NCBI GenBank assembly: GCA_033764775.1
Contig: JANRIQ010000004.1
Location: forward strand, 47,583-111,582
DNA length: 64,000 nucleotides
Source: JAWXCE01 sp033764775
Lineage (GTDB): Bacteria; Pseudomonadota; Alphaproteobacteria; Rhizobiales; Rhodomicrobiaceae
Direction of reading: 5' to 3'
A program made the translations under genes and the position numbers. Positions 56,277-64,000 of the stretch are shown in pieces; the first letter of the stretch is position 1; each line of letters begins with the position of its first letter. The notes under the pieces are model-generated. The model was given only the letters and a program-made list of their open reading frames with translations. It was not told the origin of the DNA and made no database searches.

Positions 56277-57277
56277 CAGGCCTCCACCAGGCGGCGGTGA
56301 CGCGCGCGGATTTCGTCAAAATACTTGTTCACGTCTTCACAGCTGTCGGCGCGGTAAACCTTGCCGCGATTGATGAAATATTTCCACTTCAGTTTGCGCG
56401 TGCGGGCCAATTGGCGCGGCGTCACAGCCATGAGCTTTTTCATCGAGGTCGCCTCGCCAATCGCATCGGCAAACATCACATCGCTCCAGGCCGCATCGAC
56501 ATCGGGGCCTTTGATCAGCCCGCGCTCGATGGCGGTTTTGACCATGTCCACATACGCGAACTGCACGAAGCCGGAGCAGATGAACTCCGCCGGGGAGAAT
56601 TTGACGCCCTTGGTGAGGTATTCGCTCACCGTCGGCGCGGCGCCGCGCAGCCGGGGCAACAACCGGAAGTAGAGTTTCGACGTGGTCCGCGTCGCCAGCG
56701 CCATCAGCATGGAGAAGTCGTAGTCGTCATTGTCGATGAAGTGCAGCATGCGGTTCGCCGCCATGCGGCGCAATGGCTTGCTCGCCCAGGGCGCCTCCAG
56801 CCGCTTCACGCCCACGACGAAATCCGGCGGCAGACGGACGTCCTTGTAGACCTTGGTCGGTGCGACGATCTCTGTCAGCGTCTGCAGATCGACGCCGCCC
56901 ATCGAGGTCTCGATGAGGAACGTGTGGTCGATGCCGTGGCCATCGTGCGGCGTCTGGAACACCATCGCGCAGTGAGCGAAGTCGGACTTGTCGAACACGT
57001 TCACGAACCAGGAGAACATGCTCCCGAGCTTGGTCATCAGCACGATGTCGCCCGGCTCCAGATAACCGGCGTCGTTGAATTCCTTGACGGTTTTTGGCCA
57101 AACGCCGTCGTCCTCCGCCTCGAACAGGGCGCTGAGCGCGTCGAAGCCGAAGTTTTGGAGGCCAGGGAGATCGTCCGGGCAGGTCTCGGCGGCGTGCTTC
57201 GCCTCGGAGAGCGCTTCGCCGACGGTCTTCTCCATGATCGGCGGCGTGGGCTGATTGCTGGAAACGCTGGCTTTCAT
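56276..57277 (-). CDS. Permuted NlpC/P60 (YiiX-like) papain-fold protein
   Basis: A 333-aa protein from MKASVSSNQPTPP; the frame extends 21 residues upstream without a ribosome site. The arrangement is that of permuted papain-like proteins: GDIVLMTKLGSMFSW and DKSDFAHCAMVFQ give the His (His102), while the nucleophile Cys234 comes later in SPAEFICSGFVQFAY. Such enzymes cut amide or ester bonds in peptides or lipids. No signal peptide is visible. TGATG coupling to nadE is notable; the shared logic is unknown. Confidence 0.78.
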   Translation of the reverse strand: MKASVSSNQPTPPIMEKTVGEALSEAKHAAETCPDDLPGLQNFGFDALSALFEAEDDGVWPKTVKEFNDAGYLEPGDIVLMTKLGSMFSWFVNVFDKSDFAHCAMVFQTPHDGHGIDHTFLIETSMGGVDLQTLTEIVAPTKVYKDVRLPPDFVVGVKRLEAPWASKPLRRMAANRMLHFIDNDDYDFSMLMALATRTTSKLYFRLLPRLRGAAPTVSEYLTKGVKFSPAEFICSGFVQFAYVDMVKTAIERGLIKGPDVDAAWSDVMFADAIGEATSMKKLMAVTPRQLARTRKLKWKYFINRGKVYRADSCEDVNKYFDEIRARHRRLVEA

Positions 57278-57348
57278 CGCGGACGGTCCCTCCCGTTGCC
57301 CGTCCGCCTGATTACCGAAAAGCGCTTGAGCGCGCAACACGCGATGGG

Positions 57349-58521
57349 TCAGGCGGCGGCGGCGACCGGGGGCGATGCTGAACCGTTGATCGCGGCCTTG
57401 CGCGGGAAATGCCGCCTGAGGGCGAGTAATCGGCTCTCCATGACGCGCCAGCTCACCCAGGCCAATGCGAAGGCGCCCGCCGCCGTGATCGCCGTCGCCG
57501 CCGCTTGTCCGACGAGGCCGTCGGCCAGACTGAAAGGCCAGCGCTCCATCAGCCCGCTAATGCGCCAACCGCCGATAATGAACGGGTGATACAGGTACAT
57601 CGCGTAGCTGTAGAAGCCGAAGACGACAAGCGGCGGCCACTTCATGCCGCGCCGCCAGAGGCTGCCTCGATCCGGCTCTGCGGCCAGCAGCAGCACAAAG
57701 CCCGTCGCCGCCGCCGTGAGGCCCGGATAGCCAAGCGCCATCACGAGCGGCTCATGACTGTTGAAATTGTGGGTCGCGACGGCAACCCCGGCCATGACCG
57801 CGCAGCCGCCGGCGAGCAGCGCCCTCCCCGCCTGCCCGAGCAGCGCGCCTTCGACGCCCCGATGGATGAGCGCGGCGCACAGCGCGCCCGCAGCCAACCC
57901 GTCGAACCTTGTGAGAGGCAGCACATAAAGCGACGCCGCCGAATAGCCCAGGGCGAGCATGGCGAAACGCGCAGCGAAGGTGAGAACGATCACCGCGACC
58001 GTCGCATGGATGAAACGGCGCGGCGCGACGAAGGCGACGAGGAACGGCCAGAGGATGTAGAATTGCTCCTCCACCGCAAGCGACCACGTGACGCCGAGCA
58101 GCGCGTCCCACTCGCCCGTGGCCGCAATGCATATGTTGGACACGAACAGCCAGTAGCACGCCGGATGGTGCGTTGGCGCGTTGAGGCCCGCCCAGTTGAT
58201 CGCACCGGCCGCCAGCAGCGTCGCGACGTAGACGGGCAGAATGCGCAAGGCTCGTCGCGCGTAGAAGTTGCGGAAATAGTGCGCTTCACCGCGCGCCTCC
58301 AACAAGATGCCGGTAATGAGAAAGCCCGACAGTACGAAGAACAGCTGCACGCCGATCCAACCCGCCCCGGCTGCGGCGATCCAAAGCTTCGCCCCCGCCC
58401 CGGCGTCCCACGCGACGACGACCGTGTTAGAAAGCAAAGTCAACGCGATCGCCACGCCGCGCACCCCGTCGAATTCCGCAAAGCGCGCCTCAGAGGCGGC
58501 GGAGAATGGCGCGGGCGTCAT
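57349..58521 (-). CDS. Acyltransferase 3 family membrane protein
   Basis: A 390-aa protein from MTPAPFSAASEARFAEFDGVRG, two bases after the aroF stop. It has about ten membrane segments and the family motifs: FDGVRGVAIALTLL, FFVLSGFLITGIL, FYARRALRILPVYV and VTWSLAVEEQFYILWPF. Members add acyl groups to surface carbohydrates such as O-antigen, capsule and Nod factors. It may act on the glycan encoded at 28-42 kb, but its position right after aroF suggests only transcriptional coupling. Confidence 0.9.
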   Translation of the reverse strand: MTPAPFSAASEARFAEFDGVRGVAIALTLLSNTVVVAWDAGAGAKLWIAAAGAGWIGVQLFFVLSGFLITGILLEARGEAHYFRNFYARRALRILPVYVATLLAAGAINWAGLNAPTHHPACYWLFVSNICIAATGEWDALLGVTWSLAVEEQFYILWPFLVAFVAPRRFIHATVAVIVLTFAARFAMLALGYSAASLYVLPLTRFDGLAAGALCAALIHRGVEGALLGQAGRALLAGGCAVMAGVAVATHNFNSHEPLVMALGYPGLTAAATGFVLLLAAEPDRGSLWRRGMKWPPLVVFGFYSYAMYLYHPFIIGGWRISGLMERWPFSLADGLVGQAAATAITAAGAFALAWVSWRVMESRLLALRRHFPRKAAINGSASPPVAAAA

Positions 58522-58523
58522 GT

Positions 58524-59879
58524 CTATCCCGCCCGGTCGAGGCGCAGCCGCTCCGCCACGAGGAACGCGAGTTCGAGCGCCTGGTCGGCGTTCAGGCGCG
58601 GATCGCAATAGGTGTGGTAGCGGTCGGCGAGGTTTTCATCCATCACCGGGTTGGCGCCGCCGGTGCATTCGGTCACGTTCTTGCCGGTCATCTCCACATG
58701 CACGCCGCCGGGGTACACATCCTCCGCGTGGCACACGTCGAAGAACGCGTTCACCTCGCTCATGATCGCTTCGAAGGGGCGCGTTTTATAGCCGCTCGCC
58801 GATTTGATCGTGTTGCCGTGCATCGGATCGCACGACCAGACCACGCGCGCCCCCTCGCGCTTCACCGCGCGTATGAGGCCGGGGAAATGATCGCCGACCT
58901 TGCCCGCGCCGAAGCGGCAGATGAGCGTTAGCCGGCCCGCCTCGTTGTCCGGGTTCAGCACGGCGATGATTTTCAGCAGTTCATCCGGCTTGAGGCTCGG
59001 CCCGCATTTCACGCCGATCGGGTTTTTGACGCCGCGCAGATATTCGATATGCGCGTTCTCAAGCTGGCGCGTGCGGTCGCCGACCCAGAGGAAATGGCCG
59101 GACGTGGCGTAGGGCTGGCCGGTCGTCGAGTCGATGCGTGTGAACGCCTCCTCATAGCCGAGCAGCAGCGCCTCGTGGCTGGTGAACAGATTCGTCGTGC
59201 GCAGTTGATGCGTGTTCTCCGGCGTGACGCCGCAGGAGCGCATGAATTCGAGCGCGTCCGAAATGCGCTTGGCGAATTCCTCGTAGCGATGCCCTGCGGG
59301 GCTATCCTTCAAGAAGTCGAGGTTCCACTGGTGCACGCGGTTCAGGTCGGCGTAGCCTCCGGTCGCGAAAGCGCGCAGGAGGTTGAGCGTCGCCGCCGAC
59401 TGCCGGTACGCCTTGATCATCCGGCGCGGGTTGGGCACGCGCGCTTCCTCGGTGAACGCGATGTCGTTCACGATGTCGCCGCGATAGCTGGGTAGCTCGC
59501 GGCCGCCCTGCTCCTCCATGGGCGACGAACGCGGCTTGGCGAATTGACCGGCGACCCGGCCGATCTTCACCACTGGCCCGCCGCCCGCATAGGTGAGCAC
59601 CACCGCCATCTGCAGGAACACGCGGAAGAAGTCGCGGATCGTCTCCGCGCCATGCTCGGCGAAGCTCTCCGCGCAGTCGCCGCCCTGCAGCACAAATCCG
59701 TGGCCTTCGGACACGCGGGCGAGATCCGCCTTCAGCGTGCGCGCCTCGCCTGCAAAAACGAGCGGCGGGAAGCTCGCAAGCTCGTCCTCAGCCTCAGCGA
59801 GCGCGGCCGCGTCCGGATAGACCGGCGACTGCTCGATGGGTTTGCTGCGCCAACTGCTGGGAGACCAATCGGCCGCCAT
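58524..59879 (-). CDS. aroF: Class II 3-deoxy-7-phosphoheptulonate synthase
   Basis: A 451-aa plant-type (class II) DAHP synthase, first enzyme of the shikimate pathway, condensing PEP and erythrose 4-phosphate. Start MAADWSPSSWRSKPIEQ is typical, as are FVLQGGDCAESFAEH (metal-binding Cys), VVKIGRVAGQFAKPRS, GVKCGPSLKPDELL, VWSCDPMHGNTIKS and the late GGVHVEMTGKNVTECTGG. Length matches the family (about 450-465). It heads a leftward gene run including an acyltransferase two bases downstream. Confidence 0.96.
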   Translation of the reverse strand: MAADWSPSSWRSKPIEQSPVYPDAAALAEAEDELASFPPLVFAGEARTLKADLARVSEGHGFVLQGGDCAESFAEHGAETIRDFFRVFLQMAVVLTYAGGGPVVKIGRVAGQFAKPRSSPMEEQGGRELPSYRGDIVNDIAFTEEARVPNPRRMIKAYRQSAATLNLLRAFATGGYADLNRVHQWNLDFLKDSPAGHRYEEFAKRISDALEFMRSCGVTPENTHQLRTTNLFTSHEALLLGYEEAFTRIDSTTGQPYATSGHFLWVGDRTRQLENAHIEYLRGVKNPIGVKCGPSLKPDELLKIIAVLNPDNEAGRLTLICRFGAGKVGDHFPGLIRAVKREGARVVWSCDPMHGNTIKSASGYKTRPFEAIMSEVNAFFDVCHAEDVYPGGVHVEMTGKNVTECTGGANPVMDENLADRYHTYCDPRLNADQALELAFLVAERLRLDRAG

Positions 59880-60075
59880 GGGTATGCTCCGTGTCTGGGT
59901 GAACGCGCGCGCTGACACGCGCCGCGCCTCGTTATAGGCCATCGACGCGGCCGTGGCTACTGCCCGGGGTGGGGTTAACCATCGAACGGCCGCTCGGCCC
60001 GCGCCCCCATTGCCGGCGTAGACAAGCGGAAACCTGTTTCATAAAGTGCGGGCTTCATCTCAACGGGCCAAATGC

Positions 60076-62238
60076 ATGCGGCGAGTGGATAAAGCCCAGC
60101 GGGACGCCGCGCGAACGCTGCGGATCATCACGTGGTCGTCCGTGCTGTTGCCGGTCATCGTGTTCGCCATTGCGGCGTACACGGCCTACCACGCACATTT
60201 CGAGGATGCGCGCGCGCGCGGTGAACGGGCCTCGGACGTGGTGCGCGAGCACGCCAACCGCACCTTCGACATTCCGCGGCTCGCCCGATTTGTCGTCAAC
60301 GACCTCTTCGGCGATCTCACCGCCGCGGAGATTCATGCGCGCGAGGCCGAGTTTCACCAGCGCCTCAAGCGCTTCGCCGAGACCTTCCCGCAGGTGGAGG
60401 ATATCTGGGTGCTCGATGCGTCGGGACGCGCGCTCATGGCCGCCTACACCTATCCGGCGCCGCGCACGCTCGACCTGTCCGACCGGGGCTATTTCCGCGT
60501 GTTCAAGTTCGGCGTTGTGCCGCCGGACGCGACGTATGTGAGCGAGGTGCTCACCGGGCGTCACCGCGAGGGCGTGTTCTTCCAGATGGCTTTCGCCCGC
60601 CAGACGTCCTCGGGCGAGTTCGACGGGGTGACCGCTGTCTCCATAAACCCGAAGTATTTCAGAGATTTCTACAACCAGATCAAACGCATCGGCATTGACA
60701 CCATCGGCCTCGTTCGAGAAGACGGCAAAGTCCTCGCCCGCTATCCGACGGAGGTGGCCGCCCTGCCCGCCTTGGCGCGAGCCGAACCTTTCGCTCGGGA
60801 AGTGCAGCAGAACCCGGACCACGGCGCCTATGAGGGCGTCTCGGCGGTGGACGGCGTGACGCGCCTCGTCTCATACCGCAAGGTGGGCGAGTATCCTGTC
60901 TACGCCGCCATCGGCATCGACCGCGAAACGGTGCTGGCCGCCTGGCGCAATCAGCTGGCGGAATGGTCGCTCATCGGCGGGCCGGCGACCGCGATCATCT
61001 TAGGTCTGTGTTTGGTGGCGGGGCATTACACGCGCAAGGAGGCCGAGGCCCTTGCGATCGCCCGCATGGAGATCGAGCGCCGCGAAATGGCGGAGGAGCA
61101 GAACCGGCAAATGTTGAAAATGGAGGCGGTCGGCCAGTTGACCGGCGGCATCGCGCACGATTTCAACAACCTGCTGACGATCATTCTCGGCTCCCTCGAT
61201 CTGATGCGGCGACGCCTCGCCAAAGGGGACGCCAATCTCGGGCCATTGATGGACGGCGCGACCGAGGGCGCCAAGCGCGCCGCGACCTTGACCGCCCAGC
61301 TCCTCGCCTTCGCGCGCCGCCAGCCGCTCGACCCCAAACCGGTGAACCCCAACGCCCTCGTCGCCAACATGTCGGTGCTGCTGCAGCGCACTCTCGGCGA
61401 GCATATCGTGGTGGAGACCCATCTGGCGCCCAACGCATGGATGACTCTCATCGACATCAACCAGCTCGAAAACGCCATCATCAACCTGGCGATCAATGCG
61501 CGCGACGCCATGCCGAACGGCGGCGCCCTCGTCATCGAAACGGCCAACACCTATCTCGACGATGCCTACGCCAGCCTGCACGCCGAGGTGGCGTCCGGCG
61601 AATACGTGGTCATCGCGGTGTCCGACACGGGCGTGGGCATGTCGCCCGAGGTGGCGGCGAAGGCGTTCGATCCGTTCTTCACGACCAAGGAGGGCGGGCG
61701 CGGCACAGGTCTCGGCCTCAGCCAGGTTTACGGCTTCGTAAAGCAGTCGAAGGGACACTTGAAGCTCTACTCGGAGTTGGGCCACGGAACGTGCGTGAAA
61801 CTCTACCTGCCCCGTCACATGGGCGACGCGCCGCCCGCGACGGCCCCCGCGGCCGAGACGGCTCCGCTGACGGGCGTGGAAACCATCCTGCTGGTGGAGG
61901 ACGAGAAAGGGGTGCGCACCTTCGCCAAACAGGCGCTGAGCGATTTAGGCTATTCGGTGCTCGACGCCTCCGACGCCGAAAGCGCGCTGAAGCTTCTCGA
62001 AAACGGCGACGGCGTGGACCTGCTCCTCACTGACATCGTCATGCCCATGATGAACGGCAAGGAGCTGGCCGTGCGCGCCCTGCGCCGGCGCCCCCGCTTG
62101 AAGGTGCTGTACATGACCGGCTACAGCCGCAACGCCATCATTCACAACGGCGTGCTCGACCCGGGCGTCGAGCTGATCAACAAGCCGTTCACCATCGAGC
62201 AGCTCGCCATGCGCGTGCGCAAAGTCCTCGATGAGTGA
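60076..62238 (+). CDS. Hybrid sensor histidine kinase with Cache sensor and receiver
   Basis: A 720-aa membrane kinase from ATG 60076. TM1 (about 16-38) and TM2 (about 302-322) flank a dCache-type periplasmic sensor (FPQVEDIWVLDASGRAL, LSDRGYFRVFK, ISINPKYFRDFY-like motifs). A short coiled linker leads to the HisKA domain with His361 in LTGGIAHDFNNLL, then HATPase_c (INARDAMPNGG, VSDTGVGMSPEV, FTTKEGGRGTGLGLSQVYGF). A receiver domain at about 600-720 has phosphoacceptor Asp653 (LLTDIVMP) and Lys in NKPFT. A separate histidine phosphotransfer protein or response regulator is needed but not adjacent. It overlaps the TusA-like gene by eight bases. Confidence 0.93.
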   Translation: MRRVDKAQRDAARTLRIITWSSVLLPVIVFAIAAYTAYHAHFEDARARGERASDVVREHANRTFDIPRLARFVVNDLFGDLTAAEIHAREAEFHQRLKRFAETFPQVEDIWVLDASGRALMAAYTYPAPRTLDLSDRGYFRVFKFGVVPPDATYVSEVLTGRHREGVFFQMAFARQTSSGEFDGVTAVSINPKYFRDFYNQIKRIGIDTIGLVREDGKVLARYPTEVAALPALARAEPFAREVQQNPDHGAYEGVSAVDGVTRLVSYRKVGEYPVYAAIGIDRETVLAAWRNQLAEWSLIGGPATAIILGLCLVAGHYTRKEAEALAIARMEIERREMAEEQNRQMLKMEAVGQLTGGIAHDFNNLLTIILGSLDLMRRRLAKGDANLGPLMDGATEGAKRAATLTAQLLAFARRQPLDPKPVNPNALVANMSVLLQRTLGEHIVVETHLAPNAWMTLIDINQLENAIINLAINARDAMPNGGALVIETANTYLDDAYASLHAEVASGEYVVIAVSDTGVGMSPEVAAKAFDPFFTTKEGGRGTGLGLSQVYGFVKQSKGHLKLYSELGHGTCVKLYLPRHMGDAPPATAPAAETAPLTGVETILLVEDEKGVRTFAKQALSDLGYSVLDASDAESALKLLENGDGVDLLLTDIVMPMMNGKELAVRALRRRPRLKVLYMTGYSRNAIIHNGVLDPGVELINKPFTIEQLAMRVRKVLDE

Positions 62239-62464
62239 GATCGCGACGCTCGACCTGCGCGGTCTGCGCTGCCCGCTGCCCGTGCTCAAGGCGGCGAAGG
62301 CTGTGAAGCTCGCGGCGCCCGGCGCGCTCGTCGAGGTGCTGGCCGACGATCCGCTCGCGCCCGCCGACTTCGCCGACTTCTGCGCCGCGAAAGGGCACCA
62401 GCTTGTCGCGTCCGACGAGACGGCGCCTGGCGTGTTCCGCTTCCTCATCCGTCGCGTTGCCTGA
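62231..62464 (+). CDS. TusA/SirA-like sulfurtransferase
   Basis: A 77-aa protein with the defining LDLRGLRCPLPVLKAAKAV, where Cys14 in the R-C-P-L-P motif carries the persulfide in TusA-type sulfur carriers. LVEVLADDPLAPADFADFCAAKGHQL completes the alpha-beta fold. TusA proteins move sulfur for tRNA thiolation or cofactor synthesis. The gene overlaps the sensor kinase by eight bases, a coupling that is hard to explain functionally. Confidence 0.9.
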   Translation: MSEIATLDLRGLRCPLPVLKAAKAVKLAAPGALVEVLADDPLAPADFADFCAAKGHQLVASDETAPGVFRFLIRRVA

Positions 62465-62502
62465 GAGATATTAAAATTGTAGCGTGAACTCGCGGAGTAT
62501 TC

Positions 62503-62721
62503 CTGAGCGCCGAAACGAAAAACGCATCCGACCTCACGCTGGAGCGCGTGCGCCGTCTCGAAACGAAGTTCGATCGCTTCCAGGAGAGCATTGACGATTT
62601 GAACGCGAAGTTCGATACGATGCTCCAATTCATCCGCCTCATGGGTCTTGAGCGCTTCGACCGGATCGACGCCCGTCTCGCGAGAATCGAAACCCGGTTC
62701 GCCCTCGACGCGCGGGACTGA
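62503..62721 (+). CDS. Small coiled-coil protein with an apparent CTG start
   Basis: A 72-codon frame from CTG 62503: L-S-A-E-T-K-N-A-S-D, then LERVRRLETKFDRFQESIDD and LERFDRIDARLARIETRF. The heptad-like pattern and Lys/Arg/Glu balance are those of a genuine small coiled-coil protein, comparable with the 77-aa one at 43.8 kb. There is no ATG, GTG or TTG between the upstream in-frame stop (62485) and this CTG, and GGAG sits five bases before it, so CTG is the best start. A later GTG would remove the first 15 residues. Function unknown. Confidence 0.55.
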   Translation: MSAETKNASDLTLERVRRLETKFDRFQESIDDLNAKFDTMLQFIRLMGLERFDRIDARLARIETRFALDARD

Positions 62722-62748
62722 CGCTTTCGTCATCACTGCGTCACACCT

Positions 62749-62764
62749 CCGCCGCGAGCGGCGG
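62749..62764 (+). terminator. Hairpin after the small coiled-coil ORF
   Basis: CCGCCGC (62749-62755) and GCGGCGG (62758-62764) are perfect complements, giving at least a 6-bp stem with a four-base loop. GCCAAAACCC follows rather than a T-run, so it is only a moderate terminator candidate. Confidence 0.4.
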
Positions 62765-62947
62765 GCCAAAACCCTGAAAATCTATTTTTAAATCCGCTAC
62801 TTGACGTAGAGGTTCATAACTCCAATTTGTGCTCTCTGTGGGTGCAAAAAAGGCTTTACATGCCCGACAATTAGCCTTAAGCGACCGTGCCTGCGGCGGC
62901 AGCAATCGTCCGCATAGGATCAACTTTCCCTTGTGAGGTCTTATGGG
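62765..62947 (+). promoter_or_regulatory. Structured leader of the decarboxylase gene, possibly the speF RNA motif
   Basis: A 183-base leader before an alphaproteobacterial ornithine decarboxylase-type gene. A possible -35 TTGACG lies at 62801-62806 with a weak -10 AATTTG at 62824-62829 (17-base spacing). Downstream, AAGGCT (62850-62855) pairs with AGCCTT (62873-62878), and TGCC/GGCA forms a second stem near 62889-62902. The ribosome site GAGG (62935-62938) is nine bases from the ATG. The speF regulatory RNA is known upstream of such genes in this class; identity here is inferred from position, not from alignment. Confidence 0.4.
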
Positions 62948-64000
62948 ATGGACAAATACCAATCCGCCGCGGAACTGGTCCGCAACGTTTCGGTAGAGAA
63001 GCCTGTCATCGGTTTTCGTCCGCACGCCGCCCGCCGGGCCGCGCGCTGGTTTTTGAACAACTTTCCCGGCGAAGTTCTCTACGCGTTGAAGGCCAACAGC
63101 GCCCCTGAGATGGTTCAGGCGCTTTATGACGCTGGCGTTCGTCACTACGACGTCGCGTCGCTTCCCGAGGTGCATCAGGCCGCGGCGCTCCCCGGCGCAC
63201 AGGTGCACGTCATGCATCCGGTCAAATCGCGACGCCTCATCGCCGAGTCCTATCACGACTTCGGCGTGCGCACCTTCGCGCTCGATTCGGAGGCGGAGCT
63301 GGACAAAATCCTGGCCGAGACCGGCAACGCCAAGGATCTGACGCTTCTCGTGCGCATGGCGTGCCCGTCCAACTTCAGCCAGATCTCGCTGGAGAGCAAG
63401 TTCGGCATCTCGTGGCACAAGGCGCCTGAGCTTCTGCGCAAAGCACGCGTGGCGTCCGACCGCTTCGGCCTCACCTTTCACGTGGGCAGCCAGGCCATGT
63501 CGCCGCTGGCCTATGGGCAGGCGTTGCGCGCGGTCACCCAGCACATCGTGCAGGCGGCCGTGACGGTGGACGTGGTCGATTGCGGCGGCGGCTTCCCGTC
63601 CCGCTATCCCGGCCTCAACCCGCCGCCGCTGTCGGCCTACATGACCGAGATTGCGCAGGCGTTCGAGGACATGACGGTGAGCTACTCGGCGGAGCTGTGG
63701 TGCGAGCCGGGGCGGGCGCTTTCGGCCGATTATTCCAGCGTGCTGGTGCGCGTGGAGAAGCGGCGCGGCAACGAGCTCTACATCAACGACGGCGCCTATG
63801 GGTCGCTGTTCGATGCCGCGCATGTGGAATGGCGTTATCCGGTGCGGTTGGTGCGGGCGGACGCGAGCACGGCCGAGGACATGGACTTCGCCTTCTATGG
63901 CCCGACCTGCGACGACATGGACCATATGAAGGGGCCGTTCCGGCTTCCCTCGGACGTGAAGGCGGGCGATTATATCGAGGTCGGCCAGCTCGGCGCCTAT
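62948..64000 (+). CDS. Type III PLP ornithine/lysine decarboxylase (partial)
   Basis: A 351-codon open frame running off the window. It is an alanine-racemase-fold decarboxylase: Lys48 in LYALKANSAPEMVQAL binds PLP, HVGSQAM is the substrate/PLP loop, VVDCGGGFPSRYPG the glycine-rich phosphate site, WCEPGRALSAD the second PLP contact, and FYGPTCDDMDHM contains the catalytic Cys from the partner subunit. It makes putrescine (or cadaverine) for polyamine synthesis. The start ATG 62948 is supported by GAGG nine bases upstream. About 25 more residues should follow beyond 64000. Confidence 0.93.
   Translation, partial: MDKYQSAAELVRNVSVEKPVIGFRPHAARRAARWFLNNFPGEVLYALKANSAPEMVQALYDAGVRHYDVASLPEVHQAAALPGAQVHVMHPVKSRRLIAESYHDFGVRTFALDSEAELDKILAETGNAKDLTLLVRMACPSNFSQISLESKFGISWHKAPELLRKARVASDRFGLTFHVGSQAMSPLAYGQALRAVTQHIVQAAVTVDVVDCGGGFPSRYPGLNPPPLSAYMTEIAQAFEDMTVSYSAELWCEPGRALSADYSSVLVRVEKRRGNELYINDGAYGSLFDAAHVEWRYPVRLVRADASTAEDMDFAFYGPTCDDMDHMKGPFRLPSDVKAGDYIEVGQLGAY

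Noticed and set aside
54753..57589. Two long plus-strand frames opposite nadE and the papain-fold gene
   Set aside because: Both are antisense to genes with intact catalytic residues; their translations are Arg/His-rich noise.
62741..63925. 394-codon minus-strand frame opposite the decarboxylase
   Set aside because: The plus-strand frame shows all PLP-enzyme motifs and simply lacks a stop before the window ends.
1..64000. CRISPR array, insertion sequence or prophage
   Set aside because: No regularly spaced identical repeats, transposase, integrase or phage structural genes were seen anywhere in the window.

Overview
The window is GC-rich chromosomal DNA, gene-dense on both strands, from an alphaproteobacterium. 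The evidence is the linked rluD-rpoH pair with an RpoH of alphaproteobacterial type, a NuoE with the long C-terminal tail usual in this class, a class II DAHP synthase, an ornithine decarboxylase with a structured leader, an RlmJ, an ArsR-SRPBCC operon and the general codon usage. I cannot fix the order; Caulobacterales/Parvularculales or Rhizobiales relatives would all fit. No insertion sequence, prophage, CRISPR array or rRNA operon was seen.

Layout. 1-1.6 kb: the end of an imelysin/DUF1513 iron-uptake operon. 2.1-5.1 kb: C-P lyase core genes phnGHIJ, with a palindromic repeat inserted in frame inside phnI, and no phnK/L/M after phnJ. 5.2-6.9 kb: a two-gene module (membrane-anchored ParA-type ATPase plus an unknown partner). 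6.9-18.9 kb: housekeeping and accessory genes (rhomboid, DedA, a DnaQ-CBS-nucleotidyltransferase fusion, AEC transporter, GST, rlmJ, a triple-SRPBCC protein with its ArsR regulator, a chlorite-dismutase-family protein divergent from a VIT-type metal transporter, YceI, SDR). 19-21.2 kb: a soluble chemoreceptor with tandem PAS repeats, followed by about 0.6 kb of hairpin-rich intergenic DNA. 21.8-24.2 kb: rpoH, rluD and a small membrane protein. 24.2-24.8 kb: tRNA-Glu(CTC) and tRNA-Leu(TAA). 24.8-27.5 kb: a ceramidase-like protein, small proteins and a fatty acid hydroxylase.

27.9-41.8 kb is a surface-polysaccharide region: two WbsX/GH99-like proteins, a GT2, a helical-repeat protein, two unrelated sulfotransferases (one partly AT-rich), a large GT2-GT4 protein, and rfbBDA for dTDP-sugar synthesis. 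The sulfotransferases suggest a sulfated glycan. A GT8 gene lies further on, at 47-48 kb. 41.8-50 kb: a DUF4384-like secreted protein, an AI-2E family permease, nuoE and nuoF separated by a TSUP permease gene and detached from the rest of the nuo genes, and a CHASE2 protein with a small secreted partner. 50-54.6 kb: thermonuclease, GNAT, ankyrin protein, gltX, a MerR-type metal regulator divergent from a tiny secreted ORF, and small proteins. 54.6-59.9 kb: a leftward run aroF - acyltransferase 3 - permuted NlpC/P60 - nadE. 60.1-64 kb: a hybrid sensor kinase, a TusA-like protein, a small coiled-coil ORF with an apparent CTG start, and an ornithine/lysine decarboxylase running off the window.

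The most unusual points are the palindromic element that became coding sequence in phnI, the ParA-like module downstream of a shortened phn operon, the nuoE-TSUP-nuoF arrangement, the fused triple SRPBCC protein, the exact 366-bp PAS repeats and the overlaps around tRNA-Leu. All family calls are from reading the translations; no database search was run.
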